Origin: JALYZC01 sp035997675
GTDB lineage: Bacteria; Actinomycetota; Thermoleophilia; Solirubrobacterales; Solirubrobacteraceae
DNA length: 22,652 nt
Assembly: GCA_035997675.1 (NCBI GenBank)
Contig: DASYIJ010000208.1
Span: forward strand, 1 to 22,652
Direction: 5' to 3'
The notes beneath the pieces are model-generated. The model was not told the DNA's origin. It saw nothing but the letters and a program-made list of their open reading frames with translations, and did no database searches. Below are positions 1 through 8,600 of this stretch, piece after piece. The position numbers were made by a program, and so were the translations under genes. Each line of letters opens with the position of its first letter. Positions within the stretch are counted from its first letter, which is position 1.

Positions 1-290
1 GAGGCGACCGCGGAGATGAGCGTTCCGACGGCCAGCATCACCAGCACGATGATCAGCAGGCGCTCCTTGCCGTACATGTCGCCGAGCCGCCCGATGATCG
101 GAGTCGCCACCGAGGCGCTCAACAGGTAGGCGGTCAGTACCCAGCCGACGGCGCTCTCGGTCGTGTGCAGCGAGGTCTGGATCTGGGGCAGGGCCGGGAC
201 GACCAGCGACTGCAGGAGCGCGTAGGAGATCCCGCCGAGGGAGAGGACGGCGAGGATCATCCGAGGGCTCGAGTTGGCGCTCCGCTGCAA
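1..290 (-). CDS. MFS drug-type transporter, N-terminal part (truncated by window edge)
   Basis: Integral membrane exporter of the major facilitator superfamily, probably the 14-helix DHA2/EmrB-QacA type driven by the proton gradient; the substrate is unknown. Only the first ~96 residues are inside the window. The reverse strand reads a first hydrophobic helix (MILAVLSLGGISYALLQSL), then VVPALPQIQTSLHTT, helix 2 (VGWVLTAYLLSASVATPIIG), and the MFS motif A GRLGDMYGKERLL in the loop after helix 2, followed by helix 3. The reading frame is open back to a TAG at 303-305. The start is uncertain: TTG at 290 gives a short hydrophilic lead-in, ATG at 260 starts at the helix; neither has a good Shine-Dalgarno. 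It is divergent from a marR gene, the classic arrangement of a drug efflux pump under local repression. Family is sure; exact start and substrate are not. Confidence 0.85.
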   Translation of the reverse strand, partial: MQRSANSSPRMILAVLSLGGISYALLQSLVVPALPQIQTSLHTTESAVGWVLTAYLLSASVATPIIGRLGDMYGKERLLIIVLVMLAVGTLISAVA

Positions 291-330
291 GATCGCATGA
301 CCCTAGCAGATCGTTGATGTACACAAAGGG

Positions 331-361
331 TTGGCACATGCTAACGTTCGGTCTGTGCCAA
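331..361. promoter_or_regulatory. Palindromic operator around the marR -10 box
   Basis: Two perfect 8-bp inverted arms, TTGGCACA (331-338) and TGTGCCAA (354-361), are separated by 15 bp. Between them lies TAACGT (342-347), a TANNNT -10 box ending 7 nt before the GTG start at 355, which fits a leaderless transcript. MarR dimers bind such palindromes between divergent genes, so this is likely the autoregulatory site that also controls the MFS gene. Binding itself is inferred. Confidence 0.6.
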
Positions 362-867
362 AGAACACGAGAGAGAGCGCGCCGCCGGGGATCGCCCAGC
401 GCTGGCCCACGCTGCTGATCATCAAGCTTGGCCGCATCACGCTTCACCGCTTCACCGAGGCGCTTGAGCCCTTCGGGATCCGACCGCGCCACGTCGCAGC
501 TCTCATCGAGCTTCGTGACCGTGGCGAGCTGACCCAGCAGTCGTTGTGCGGGCAGCTCCATCTCGATCCCACCAACCTCGTGGCGATCCTCAACGACCTG
601 GAGCAGCGGGGCTACGCGAAGCGGCGCCGCGACCCCGAGGATCGCCGCCGGCACCTCGTCGAGGTCTCGAGCAAGGGGCTCGCGGTCATCGAGAAGGTGT
701 CCGAGGTGATGGACGGGGTGGAGGAGGACCTGCTCGACGGCTTGGAGCCGGCCGAGCGGGCGCAGTTCGAGGAGCTCCTGACCTCGATCTGGGAGCGAAG
801 CGGCGGCTACGAGGCGTGGTCGCAGGTCGCGGCCGAGGCCGAGGCGGACGACAAGGCCGCCGCCTAG
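355..867 (+). CDS. MarR-family transcriptional regulator
   Basis: Dimeric winged-helix repressor of about 170 residues, the usual MarR size. Helix 1 is around PTLLIIKLGRITLHRF, the DNA-binding helix-turn-helix is LTQQSLCGQLHLDPTNLVAILNDLE read in two halves (LTQQSLCGQLHLD and PTNLVAILNDLEQRGY), and the wing carries the typical basic RRRDPEDRRRHLVEVSSKG. The C-terminal helices (VIEKVSEVMDGVEEDLLDGL) should form the dimer interface. The frame extends up to a TTG at 331, but that codon lies inside the operator arm; GTG 355 sits 7 nt after a TANNNT box and is preferred as a leaderless start. It probably represses itself and the divergent MFS pump and responds to a small ligand that cannot be named from sequence. 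The gene ends convergent to the beta-helix gene. Confidence 0.9.
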   Translation: MPKNTRESAPPGIAQRWPTLLIIKLGRITLHRFTEALEPFGIRPRHVAALIELRDRGELTQQSLCGQLHLDPTNLVAILNDLEQRGYAKRRRDPEDRRRHLVEVSSKGLAVIEKVSEVMDGVEEDLLDGLEPAERAQFEELLTSIWERSGGYEAWSQVAAEAEADDKAAA

Positions 868-880
868 GTCTGGCTGGTTC

Positions 881-918
881 GCAATCGCGACCGGGAAACC
901 GGACGCGCCGCGGATTGC
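881..918. terminator. Hairpin between convergent genes (possible bidirectional terminator)
   Basis: In the 81-bp gap between the stops of marR and the beta-helix gene, GCAATCGCG (881-889) can pair with CGC(G)GATTGC (909-918, one bulged G). Inside it CCGG-GAAA-CCGG (891-902) makes a small stem with a GNRA tetraloop. There is no T-tract on either side, so factor-independent termination is only a possibility. Confidence 0.4.
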
Positions 919-948
919 CCACGGCGCGCCCCCGTTCCCAGATGTGGA

Positions 949-2286
949 TCAGTCGTTGCGGTTGGCCGGCCCGCCATCGCCATGATGACCATGGCGCGGG
1001 CCGCCGCCCGGACTGTCGTCGCGCTCGCCTCCGCCGTTGCTGCGGCAGTCCCAGTAGGTACGGCTGGGAAATGCCGTCGCGCAGCGGTTGTTGCGATTGA
1101 CGTTCGGGCCCGAGCCCGGTGACTGGTAGAGGTCGTACTTGGTGTTTCCGAACGCCGTGTTCCCGATGAAGAAGTTGCCACCGGGGTTCGGCGTCGGGAA
1201 GTCCGGCGGGAACGCCGGTCCGATCGCGATGCCGTAGTAGCCGTCGCGGTTGGTCGTGTTCTGGGTGGCGTGCAGCTTCGTCGCGTCGGTGTCGACGTAG
1301 ATGCCCGTCGCCCGGTTGTCGTTGATCTGGTTGTCGGCGATGCGGATCCCGTCATCCGTGTAGACGCCCATGTCGTTGGCGGACACCTGGTTCTCCGCGA
1401 TCGTCGTCGACGGGTCGGCGGCGAAGGACAGGATCCCGCTGGCCTCGGTGTTGTTGAAGGGATCGGGTCCGCAGTAAACGGCGAGGTTGCATTCGTTGCC
1501 GGTGACGCTGTTTCGCCGGACCTGCCCCGCGGCACCGTCCAGGACCTCGATGCCGTTGGACGCGATGACCGAGCTCGGCTGGTTGACCACCTGGGTGTAG
1601 GCCTGGTTCAGCGTCGTCCCGGCCGTGCGGGCCGCGACGCCGTCCTTCTGGTAGTCGTTGACCACGACCCCGGCGAGGTTGGCGTGCCCGGTCGTCAGAG
1701 GTACTCCGATGCCTCCGGGCTTGCCGATGCTGACGGCGTCCCCGCGCTGGCAGCCACTGTTCTTCGCGCCGACGGGGTCGATGTCGTAGATCTTGCGCAC
1801 CGCGGCGTTGAACATGTTCAGCGTGGAGTTGTTTACGACGGCCACTCCCATGTCGAGGCTGAGGGAGTTGGGCGCGCAGTCCAGGCCGCCGCCGGGACCC
1901 GAGGGTCCGGACACCGTGAGGCCCGCGACGTTGACCGTGGCACCGCTCGTCGTCTCGACGATGTAGGTCTTCCCGAACGCGTCGAACGTCTTGACGTCGG
2001 GACCCTTGATGGTCGTCGAGTCGATGCCCGCGCCCAGCACGGTCAGGTTCTTGGGGATGAGCACCTGCTCGGTGTAGGTGCCGGCGGCGATGCGGACCGT
2101 GTCGCCGGGACCAGCGATGCTGACCGCGTGCTGCACGGTCCGGCACGGATTGGCGCTGTCACACGTCGCGTTGTCGGTGCCCGATGTCGACACGTATCGG
2201 GTGGTGCTGGCCGATGCGGCGGACGCACCGAGCCCACAAAGGGCCAGCGCGCCGACGACGGCGAGCAGGGGAATTCGAAGTCGCAA
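949..2286 (-). CDS. Secreted right-handed parallel beta-helix repeat protein
   Basis: Predicted 445-residue exported protein. Residues 1-27 form a signal peptide (RLRIPLLAVVGALALCG followed by an Ala/Ser-rich cleavage region). The mature N-terminus TTRYVSTSGTDN...C....NPCRTVQHAV...GDTVRIAAGTYTEQVLI is the typical opening of DUF1565/NosD-type pectin-lyase-like beta-helices, and the rest shows repeated short strands with Asn turns (NNSTLNMFNA, IAENQVSANDMGVYTDDGIRIADNQINDN, TGIYVDTDATKLHATQN). No lyase catalytic residues can be assigned. The C-terminus is a Gly/His/Asp-rich tail. The frame is open to 2388, but TTG 2286 is the chosen start because AGGAGG lies 6 nt upstream and the signal peptide begins there. 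Function (carbohydrate binding or surface adhesion) is unknown. It is divergent from the lipoprotein genes. Confidence 0.85.
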   Translation of the reverse strand: MRLRIPLLAVVGALALCGLGASAASASTTRYVSTSGTDNATCDSANPCRTVQHAVSIAGPGDTVRIAAGTYTEQVLIPKNLTVLGAGIDSTTIKGPDVKTFDAFGKTYIVETTSGATVNVAGLTVSGPSGPGGGLDCAPNSLSLDMGVAVVNNSTLNMFNAAVRKIYDIDPVGAKNSGCQRGDAVSIGKPGGIGVPLTTGHANLAGVVVNDYQKDGVAARTAGTTLNQAYTQVVNQPSSVIASNGIEVLDGAAGQVRRNSVTGNECNLAVYCGPDPFNNTEASGILSFAADPSTTIAENQVSANDMGVYTDDGIRIADNQINDNRATGIYVDTDATKLHATQNTTNRDGYYGIAIGPAFPPDFPTPNPGGNFFIGNTAFGNTKYDLYQSPGSGPNVNRNNRCATAFPSRTYWDCRSNGGGERDDSPGGGPRHGHHGDGGPANRND

Positions 2287-2292
2287 GAACGT

Positions 2293-2298
2293 CCTCCT
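2293..2298 (-). promoter_or_regulatory. Strong Shine-Dalgarno deciding a TTG start
   Basis: The minus strand reads AGGAGG here, 6 nt before the TTG at 2286. It sets the start of the beta-helix protein and discards a 34-residue upstream extension that would bury the signal peptide. Confidence 0.8.
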
Positions 2299-2442
2299 GT
2301 GTGCGAAGAGAGGCGGGCGAGGCTCGAAGCGCCTCGGGACCCGTCGGGGGATGGAGGCGACCGTACGGGCAGACGGTCCGCGGCGCACTGGGGTTACGAC
2401 CCCAGGATTTGGCGGCCGCGAGCGGTCCCACCGCCTTCATCC

Positions 2443-2453
2443 TCCTCTCAGAG
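2443..2453 (+). repeat. 11-bp block TCCTCTCAGAG upstream of lipoprotein 1 (copy 1)
   Basis: TCCTCTCAGAG occurs 24 nt before the ATG of the first lipoprotein gene and again at 3368-3378, 21 nt before the ATG of its paralogue. It contains the odd palindrome CTCT-C-AGAG. It could be a shared regulatory site or a remnant of the gene duplication. Confidence 0.5.
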
Positions 2454-2477
2454 TTGCGCTGGCAGGCTGCGCTGGCC

Positions 2478-3350
2478 ATGCGCTCGCCGAGGACTCGTCT
2501 CGCATCCGCCGCCGCGCTCGGTCTCCTCTGCGGCGCCATCGCGTCGGGTTGCGGCGGCGGCGACGCGAAGAAGCCCACCTCCGCGGCACCGGTCAGCCAG
2601 GACGTGTTGGCGCCGGCGAATTTCGGCAACCCGGCCACCGGCGCGAACCGGTGGGATCCGATGCTGCCCGGCAGGCAGTCGGTGAGGGAGGGTCGGGTGA
2701 ATGTCGGTCACAGGCCCCTGACCCATCGGCGCGTCTACACCGTCACCAACCTCACGAAGCGGATCAACGGCGTGCCCGCCGCCGTGGTGATCGATCAGGA
2801 CTTCAACGGCGGCCAGCTGGCCGAGCAGGCGCTCGACTACCTCGCCGAGGACAAGCAGGGCAACGTCTGGTACCTCGGCTCGTACACCGAGACGTATGAG
2901 GGCGGCCGGTTCGTGAATGCCACGGACGGCTGGCTCGCGGGCGTGAGGGGCGCCCGGGCCGGCATCATGATGCAGGCGCATCCCAAGGCCGGCACGTCGT
3001 TCTACGAGTCGCGCTCGCTCGGGCGGGCGGGCGACCCGGCCCAGGTCGTGAAGACCGGGCAGACGAAGTGCGTGCCGTTCCGCTGCTTCAACGACGTCGT
3101 CGTGATCGGCGAGGGCGCGCGCTCCGACCAGCCGGAGTACAAGTACTACGCGCCCGGGGTGGGCGGGATTCTCACGGAACCCCGCTACAAGGGCGGCGAG
3201 CAGGAGACCGAACTGCTCATCAACGCCACGCAGCTGACTCCGCGCGGGCTGGCGGAGGTCTCGGCTGCCGCGTTGAAGGTCGACCGCCACGCCCGAGTGG
3301 TGTCGCCGCGCGTGTTCGGCAACGCCGCAAGCGCCAAGCCCGGCGTCTAG
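2478..3350 (+). CDS. Putative lipoprotein, tandem paralogue 1 (unknown function)
   Basis: 290-residue predicted lipoprotein. Residues 1-25 are a signal peptide with Arg-rich start, hydrophobic core (LASAAALGLLCGAIA) and a lipobox-like ASGC, giving acylation at Cys25, followed by a Gly-rich linker. The mature part is soluble and clearly homologous over its length to the next gene: shared blocks include LDYLAxDxxGNVW, YTExYEGGRFV, CVPxRCFN (Cys198 and Cys203), KYYAPGVG and the C-terminal LTPRGLAEVSAAALKVD region. I do not recognise a named domain; similar KYYAPGVG-bearing proteins are known as uncharacterised secreted proteins. ATG 2478 is chosen because the signal peptide starts there; the frame runs further upstream but encodes no export signal. 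It lies 49 nt before its paralogue and likely belongs to the same transcription unit as the ABC genes. Confidence 0.8.
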   Translation: MRSPRTRLASAAALGLLCGAIASGCGGGDAKKPTSAAPVSQDVLAPANFGNPATGANRWDPMLPGRQSVREGRVNVGHRPLTHRRVYTVTNLTKRINGVPAAVVIDQDFNGGQLAEQALDYLAEDKQGNVWYLGSYTETYEGGRFVNATDGWLAGVRGARAGIMMQAHPKAGTSFYESRSLGRAGDPAQVVKTGQTKCVPFRCFNDVVVIGEGARSDQPEYKYYAPGVGGILTEPRYKGGEQETELLINATQLTPRGLAEVSAAALKVDRHARVVSPRVFGNAASAKPGV

Positions 3351-3367
3351 AGCGGGCTCACTCAGGG

Positions 3368-3378
3368 TCCTCTCAGAG
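3368..3378 (+). repeat. 11-bp block TCCTCTCAGAG upstream of lipoprotein 2 (copy 2)
   Basis: Second copy of the block at 2443. Here it also forms part of an imperfect hairpin (GGGTCCTCT-C-AGAGATCCC, two mismatches) and a CTCAG pair spaced 11 bp apart (3361 and 3372), the one-helical-turn spacing often seen for OmpR/PhoB-type regulators. It may be an attenuating hairpin or operator between the two lipoprotein genes. Confidence 0.45.
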
Positions 3379-3399
3379 ATCCCCACCTACCGTCCCGCC

Positions 3400-4278
3400 A
3401 TGCTCAGGTTCCCTCATCTGGCCGCCGCAGTCGCCGCCGCGGTGTGCGCGGGCGGGCTGGTCTCGGGATGCGGCGGAGCCTCGGGTTCGAAGGGCTCCCC
3501 GACGCACAAGGCGACCCAGGCGGCGTTCGACCCGAGGCGCTTCGGCGCTCCCACGGCGGACGCAAACCAGTGGCTTCCGCTGAGGCCGGGAATGCAATGG
3601 GTCCGCGACGGGGGGACGGACGTCGGCCACCGGCGGGTGCCCCATCGCGTCATCCGCACGGTGACCAGCGTGTCGCGGCAGGTCGACGGTGTCCGCACGG
3701 TCGCCGTCATGGATCGCGACGTGGACGCCGGGCAGGTCGCGCAGGAGTCGCTCGACTATCTGGCGCAGGACAGGAACGGCAACGTCTGGTCCATGGGCGG
3801 CTACACCGAGGAGTACGAGGGCGGCCGCTTCGTCGCGGTTCGCGATGCCTGGCTGTCCGGGGTGAAGGGAGGCCGCGGAGGAATCCTCATGCTGGCGGCT
3901 CCGCGTGCCGGGGCCGCCCCGTACTCCATCGCGCGTCCGCCCGGGGCGGATCCCGACGTGGCGCAGGTCGTGAAGTCGGGACAGGCGCAGTGCGTGCCGC
4001 TGAGGTGCTTCAACCAGGTCCTCGTCATCCGAGAGGGCAAGGCGTCGGCGCCGGACAACGAGTTCAAGTACTACGCGCCGGGCGTCGGGCAGATCCTCAA
4101 CACTCCGCGCTCGGCCAGCAAGCACCACGACGTCGAGAGGCTGATCAACTTCACACAGCTCAGCTCGAAGGGGCTGGCGGAGGTGAACGCGGAGGCGCTC
4201 AAGCTCGACCACCACGCGCGAGTGACGAAGGCCGACGTCTTCGGCCTCGGGGCGCCGGCTACCCAGCGGGGGGTCTGA
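3400..4278 (+). CDS. Putative lipoprotein, tandem paralogue 2 (unknown function)
   Basis: 292-residue predicted lipoprotein and paralogue of the preceding gene. The signal peptide ends in a canonical lipobox LVSGC (acylated Cys24), followed by a Gly/Ser-rich linker. It keeps the same conserved core: LDYLAQDRNGNVW, YTEEYEGGRFV, CVPLRCFN with Cys198 and Cys203 at the same residue numbers as in paralogue 1, FKYYAPGVGQIL and the closing GLAEVNAEALKLDHHARV. The equal placement of the cysteines suggests a small disulfide-bonded or metal-binding loop. Its TGA is followed directly by the ATG of the first ABC ATPase, so the two are translationally coupled; a role as outer-face partner or substrate receptor of the exporter is inferred from this position alone. 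Confidence 0.8.
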   Translation: MLRFPHLAAAVAAAVCAGGLVSGCGGASGSKGSPTHKATQAAFDPRRFGAPTADANQWLPLRPGMQWVRDGGTDVGHRRVPHRVIRTVTSVSRQVDGVRTVAVMDRDVDAGQVAQESLDYLAQDRNGNVWSMGGYTEEYEGGRFVAVRDAWLSGVKGGRGGILMLAAPRAGAAPYSIARPPGADPDVAQVVKSGQAQCVPLRCFNQVLVIREGKASAPDNEFKYYAPGVGQILNTPRSASKHHDVERLINFTQLSSKGLAEVNAEALKLDHHARVTKADVFGLGAPATQRGV

Positions 4279-4959
4279 ATGGCTCCCCCGGCGACGCTCG
4301 TCCACGTTGACGGCGTCTCGAAGAGCTACGTCAGCGCCGCGGGCAGCACCCCGGTGCTCGAGGGCCTCAGCCTGAGCCTCGAGCGGGGTGAGACGACGAG
4401 CCTGGTTGGTGCGTCGGGCAGCGGGAAATCCACGCTCATCGCGCTGCTCGCGGGCCTGATGAGGCCGGACTCGGGGCGGGTGGTCTTCGATGGCCGGGAC
4501 ACCACGCAGCTCGACGACACCGCGCGCGCCGAGCTTCGCGCCGGCCGGATCGGCGTGGTGATGCAGAGCGGCAACCTGATCCCGTTCCTGACCGCGATGG
4601 AGAACGTCGAGCTGGCCATCGAGTTCGCGGGCCGCGCCGCCTCCCAGGACCGAGCGCGGGAGCTGCTCATGGAGGTCGGTCTCGGGCATCGACTCCACCA
4701 CCTGCCCCGCCGCATGTCGGGGGGCGAGGCGCAGCGCGTCTCCCTGGCCATGGCGCTGGCGAACGACCCCGACCTGCTGCTCGCGGACGAGGCGACCGGG
4801 GAGCTCGATTCAGCCAACGCCGAACGGGTGATGGGCATGATCCGCGATGCCTGGAGCGAGCGCGGCCTCACGGTCCTGCTCGTGACGCACAGCGCCGAGC
4901 TGGCCGCGACCGCTCAGCGGCGGTTGCGGCTCTCGAGCGGTGAGGTGCAGCCCGCGTGA
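4279..4959 (+). CDS. ABC transporter ATPase (MacB/LolD type), first of two
   Basis: 226-residue cytoplasmic nucleotide-binding subunit. Motifs in order: Walker A GASGSGKST (44-52), Q-loop VMQSGNLIPF (94-103), signature MSGGEAQR (146-153), Walker B LLLADE (166-171) followed by ATGELD, and H-loop VTHS (His204). The IPF after the Q-loop and the ATGELD stretch match the LolD/MacB/FtsE group that powers FtsX-type permeases rather than importers. It starts on the ATG immediately after the lipoprotein stop, and its own stop overlaps the next start by 4 nt (GTGA). Having two different ATPases beside one fused permease suggests a heterodimeric ATPase. Confidence 0.93.
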   Translation: MAPPATLVHVDGVSKSYVSAAGSTPVLEGLSLSLERGETTSLVGASGSGKSTLIALLAGLMRPDSGRVVFDGRDTTQLDDTARAELRAGRIGVVMQSGNLIPFLTAMENVELAIEFAGRAASQDRARELLMEVGLGHRLHHLPRRMSGGEAQRVSLAMALANDPDLLLADEATGELDSANAERVMGMIRDAWSERGLTVLLVTHSAELAATAQRRLRLSSGEVQPA

Positions 4960-5651
4960 GCGCGCCCGCGGGCATCTCGGTCGAGGCCGTCGCGAGGGAG
5001 TACGCGACACCCGCCGGGCCCGTACGCGCGCTCGGCGGAGTGACGCTCGGCGTGGAAGCCGGCAGGAGCCTGGCCATCACCGGACCGAGCGGCTGCGGCA
5101 AGTCCACGCTGCTGGCCGTGATGGCCGGGCTGGAGCCGCCGACCTCGGGCCGCGTCCGGATCGGCGACGTGGAGATCTCCCGCCTGTCCGAACGCGAGCG
5201 CACGCGGATGCGGCGCGACCGGCTCGGGCTCGTGTTCCAGTCCGACAACCTGCTTCCGTTCATGACCGCCCTGGAGAACGTGGCTCTCCAGATCGCGCTG
5301 GGCGGCGACGGCGGCGGCTATGAGCGCTGCGCCCGGTTGCTCGCGGAGCTGGGCCTGGCGGACCACTCGGACAAGCTGCCCGACCGGCTCTCAGGTGGAG
5401 AGCGCCAGCGCGTGGCGGTGGCCGCGGCGCTGATCAACCAGCCGAGCGTGATCCTCGCCGACGAGCCGACGGGCTCGCTCGACGATGCCAACTCGGAGGC
5501 GGTGGTGGATCTGCTGCTGGCGGCCCAGCGCGACACCGGCGCAACGCTCGTGGTGGTCACCCACGACCCGTCGGTCGCTGAGCGGATGGACGACAGCCTG
5601 CGCCTCCGCGACGGTCGGATCGTCGAAAGCGCGGAGCCCGCGCGTGCTTAG
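4956..5651 (+). CDS. ABC transporter ATPase (MacB/LolD type), second of two
   Basis: 231-residue nucleotide-binding subunit with all motifs intact: Walker A GPSGCGKST (43-51), Q-loop VFQSDNLLPF (93-102), signature LSGGERQR (145-152), Walker B VILADEPTGSLD (165-176), and H-loop VTHD (His203). It begins with GTG in a GTGA overlap with the first ATPase and its end overlaps the permease start by 8 nt. Both ATPases appear catalytically competent, so this is a heteromeric pair rather than one active and one degenerate subunit. Confidence 0.94.
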   Translation: MSAPAGISVEAVAREYATPAGPVRALGGVTLGVEAGRSLAITGPSGCGKSTLLAVMAGLEPPTSGRVRIGDVEISRLSERERTRMRRDRLGLVFQSDNLLPFMTALENVALQIALGGDGGGYERCARLLAELGLADHSDKLPDRLSGGERQRVAVAAALINQPSVILADEPTGSLDDANSEAVVDLLLAAQRDTGATLVVVTHDPSVAERMDDSLRLRDGRIVESAEPARA

Positions 5652-8600
5652 CTACGTCCGGCGGGATCTCGTTCGCAACCCGCGCCGCACCGTGGCGTCG
5701 ATCGTCGGCGTGACCCTCGGCGTCGGGCTCTTCTCGGGCGTCCTGTTCTTCATCGACGGCTCGGGCGCGTCGATGACGAAGCGCGCCGTGGCGCCCCTGG
5801 CGCTCGACATGCAGGTGGTGCTCAACGCCCCGCTCGGCGGAGGCCTCAGGCTCGACGAGCAGTACCGGGCCGGGCGATTCGTGCTGACCGTCAAGAACCA
5901 GGGCTCCGCTCCGGCCAACGAGGTTGTGGTCGCCGACGAGCCGTCGCCGCCGCTGAGCTACACCCACGACTCGGCGACGTTGAACGGCAAGGCGCTGCCC
6001 GACGTGGGCGGCCGCAGCCCTCTCTCGCAGGGACTGGCCGGGACGGGCTTCAACCTGGGCACCGTCGGACCGGGGGCGACGGTGACGCTGACGTACGCCG
6101 TTCGCACCGCCGGCGCGCGCGCTCCGCCGCAGATGCAGGGCCGGATATCGAGCCGTGAGAACGTTGTGCCCGCGCCGGCCAACGCCCCACCTCCGATCAC
6201 CCTCCCACAGCTGCGCGCGAGGTTGTCGAGCATTCCCGGAGTCGCCGCGGTCGACGGGCTGGCCTTCGTCGACCTGCCACCCGGCTCGCTGCGAGCCGGC
6301 GGCGCGACGGCGAAGGACACCGTGCGGCTGTTCGCGTTCGACAGCGGCTACCAGAAGCACTACCCGTCGATTCGGGTCGTCTCGGGCGGGATGCGTCCCG
6401 GGTCGGCGCTGCTCAGCGCGGAGGCGGCGCGCCACGTCGACCGCGGGGCGGGAGGGATCGTCGAGCTCACCATCCCCGGGCGCCGCGCGCCCCTGACGTT
6501 GCCGGCGAGCGGCATCGCCGACCTCTCCACGGCCAAGCCCCTGTTCTACAGCCGCAAGTCGAACAAGCTGGAGGAGTTCCTCTACGTGCCGGATTCGGTC
6601 GTTGTGAGCCCGGCGACGTTCGACAGCATCGCGATCCCGGCATTCAGGGCCGCGACCGCCACACGCGGCAGCGCCCTCAAGAGCCTGCCGCTGGCGGAGG
6701 CCGACGTTCTCGTGAAGCGGTCCGGGCTCCGCTCCGACCCGGGCACGGCATTGGCCCAGACGAAGGCGGTCGCCGCTGCCGTGGGCCGGAGCGCGCCCGG
6801 GCAGGTCTACCTGATCGACAACATCTCGAATACGTTGCAGGTGGCCCGCGACGACGCGCGGATCGGCAAGCGGATGTTCCTCTTCCTCGGCCTGCCGGGC
6901 GCGCTGCTCGCCGCCTTCCTGGCGGCGTACACCGCCGGTGTGCTCGCGAGCACGCAACGCCGCGAGCAGGCCAACCTGCGCATCCGGGGGGCGCACCGCA
7001 GCCACCTCATGCGGATGCTCGCGTACCGCACGCTCGCGTTCGCCGGTGCGGGGGCCCTCCTCGGAACCGCCATCGGGCTGCTGTCGGTGCTCGTCATCCT
7101 CGGGGGCAGCACGCTCTTCGAGGCTTCGGCCGGCAGCCTCGTCGCATCCGCGCTGGGCGCGATCGGGTTCGGAATGCTGATCACGGCATTCGCGCTCTAC
7201 ATCCCGGCGCGCCGATCCCTGAGCCGCGAGATCACGCAGGAACGCGGCGAGATGGCCCTGACTCCCGAGCCGGCTTGGCGGCGTCTGCGCCTCGACTTCG
7301 TGCTGCTCGCGGCGGCCGGGGTTGCGGAGGTCCTGGCCATTCGCGGCGGGGCATTCGACGCGCCCCCCGGATCCGTCTATTCCGGGCAGGCGGTCACGCT
7401 CCCCTCGTACCTGCTGCTGGCGCCCGTGGTGGCGTGGTTCGGCGGGATCCTGCTGTCCGTCCGCACCTTCCAGGCGATCACTTCGCGACTCCCGATCCCC
7501 AACCCACCGCGCTTCGGCCCGGTCGTGCGCGGGATCCTGCTCCGCAGCCTGCGCCGGCGCTCCTGGGTGCCGGCCAGCGGCACGGTGGGTGTCGGGTTGG
7601 TGGTCGCTTTTGGCGCCGGTCTCGCGATGTTCACCTCGACCTACGACGCCTCGAAGGCGGGCGACGCGCGGTTCACGGTCGGCTCCGACGTCCGCGCCAC
7701 CCCCAGCGTGCTCAGTCCGAAGGTCCATCCGCCGAGCTATGCGTCGAAGTTGCGGGTGCCCGGAGTCGCCGCGGTCACGCCCGTCGTGTCCAAGCTCGAG
7801 AACTCGGTGCTCATCGGGCCCAACAACGAGGACCGCAAGAACCTGACGGCGATCGATCCGGCGGGCTATCAGCGCACCGCCGGACTCTCGGACTCGTTCT
7901 TCGTCGGCCGCTCAGCCGTCGCTGCCATGGCTGCCCTGAAGGCCGACCGCCAGGGCATCCTCGTGCAGCAGAGCTCGGCCGAGAGCCTCTCGATCAAGGC
8001 CGGCGACCGCGTCCAGGTGCTCCTCGCCCGCGGGACCAAGCAGCAGGCGCTGAGGACGTTCCGGGTCGTTGGCATCTTCAAGAGGCTCCCCGGCTTCCCG
8101 CAGGGCACCGACGTCGTTGCGAACCTGAGCGCCTACGTCGCCGCGACGCGCTCCAATCAGGCCGACTTCTTCCTCGCGCGAGCGATCGATCCAAGCCACG
8201 CGGGTCTTGCGCGCGTGGCCGCGGCGCTGCGGGCCGGCCCGGGCGCCGCGGACCCGCTCAACATCGAGACCAGCGCAACGGCCCTGAACAAGGACCAGTC
8301 GAGCCTCACCGCGCTGAACGTTCACGGCCTGCTCGACCTGAACTCGCTGTACACGCTGCTGATGACGGCGGCGGCGGTCGCAATCTTCGTGTTCGGACTG
8401 ATGCTCCAGCGCCGCAGGGAGTACATCGCGTTGCGCGCCCGCGGGCTTCACGCGCGGGAGCTCCAGGCGCTCGTGCTCGGCGAGGCGGCGCTCGTCGGTC
8501 TCTCCGGCCTGGCGGCGGGCCTGCTCGTGGGAACGGGCCTCGCCTACCTGATGGTGCACATCCTGCGCCCGCTTTTCATCCTCGACCCGAGCCTCACGTT

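Noticed and set aside
1270..2685. Long plus-strand open frame opposite the beta-helix gene
   Set aside because: Val/Asp/Arg-rich shadow of the minus-strand coding sequence; no family features, and the opposite strand has a signal peptide, strong ribosome-binding site and recognisable beta-helix.
5557..7728. 723-codon minus-strand open frame opposite the permease
   Set aside because: Arg/Gly/Glu/Gln-rich composition typical of antisense frames in high-GC DNA; the plus strand encodes a clear FtsX-type permease.
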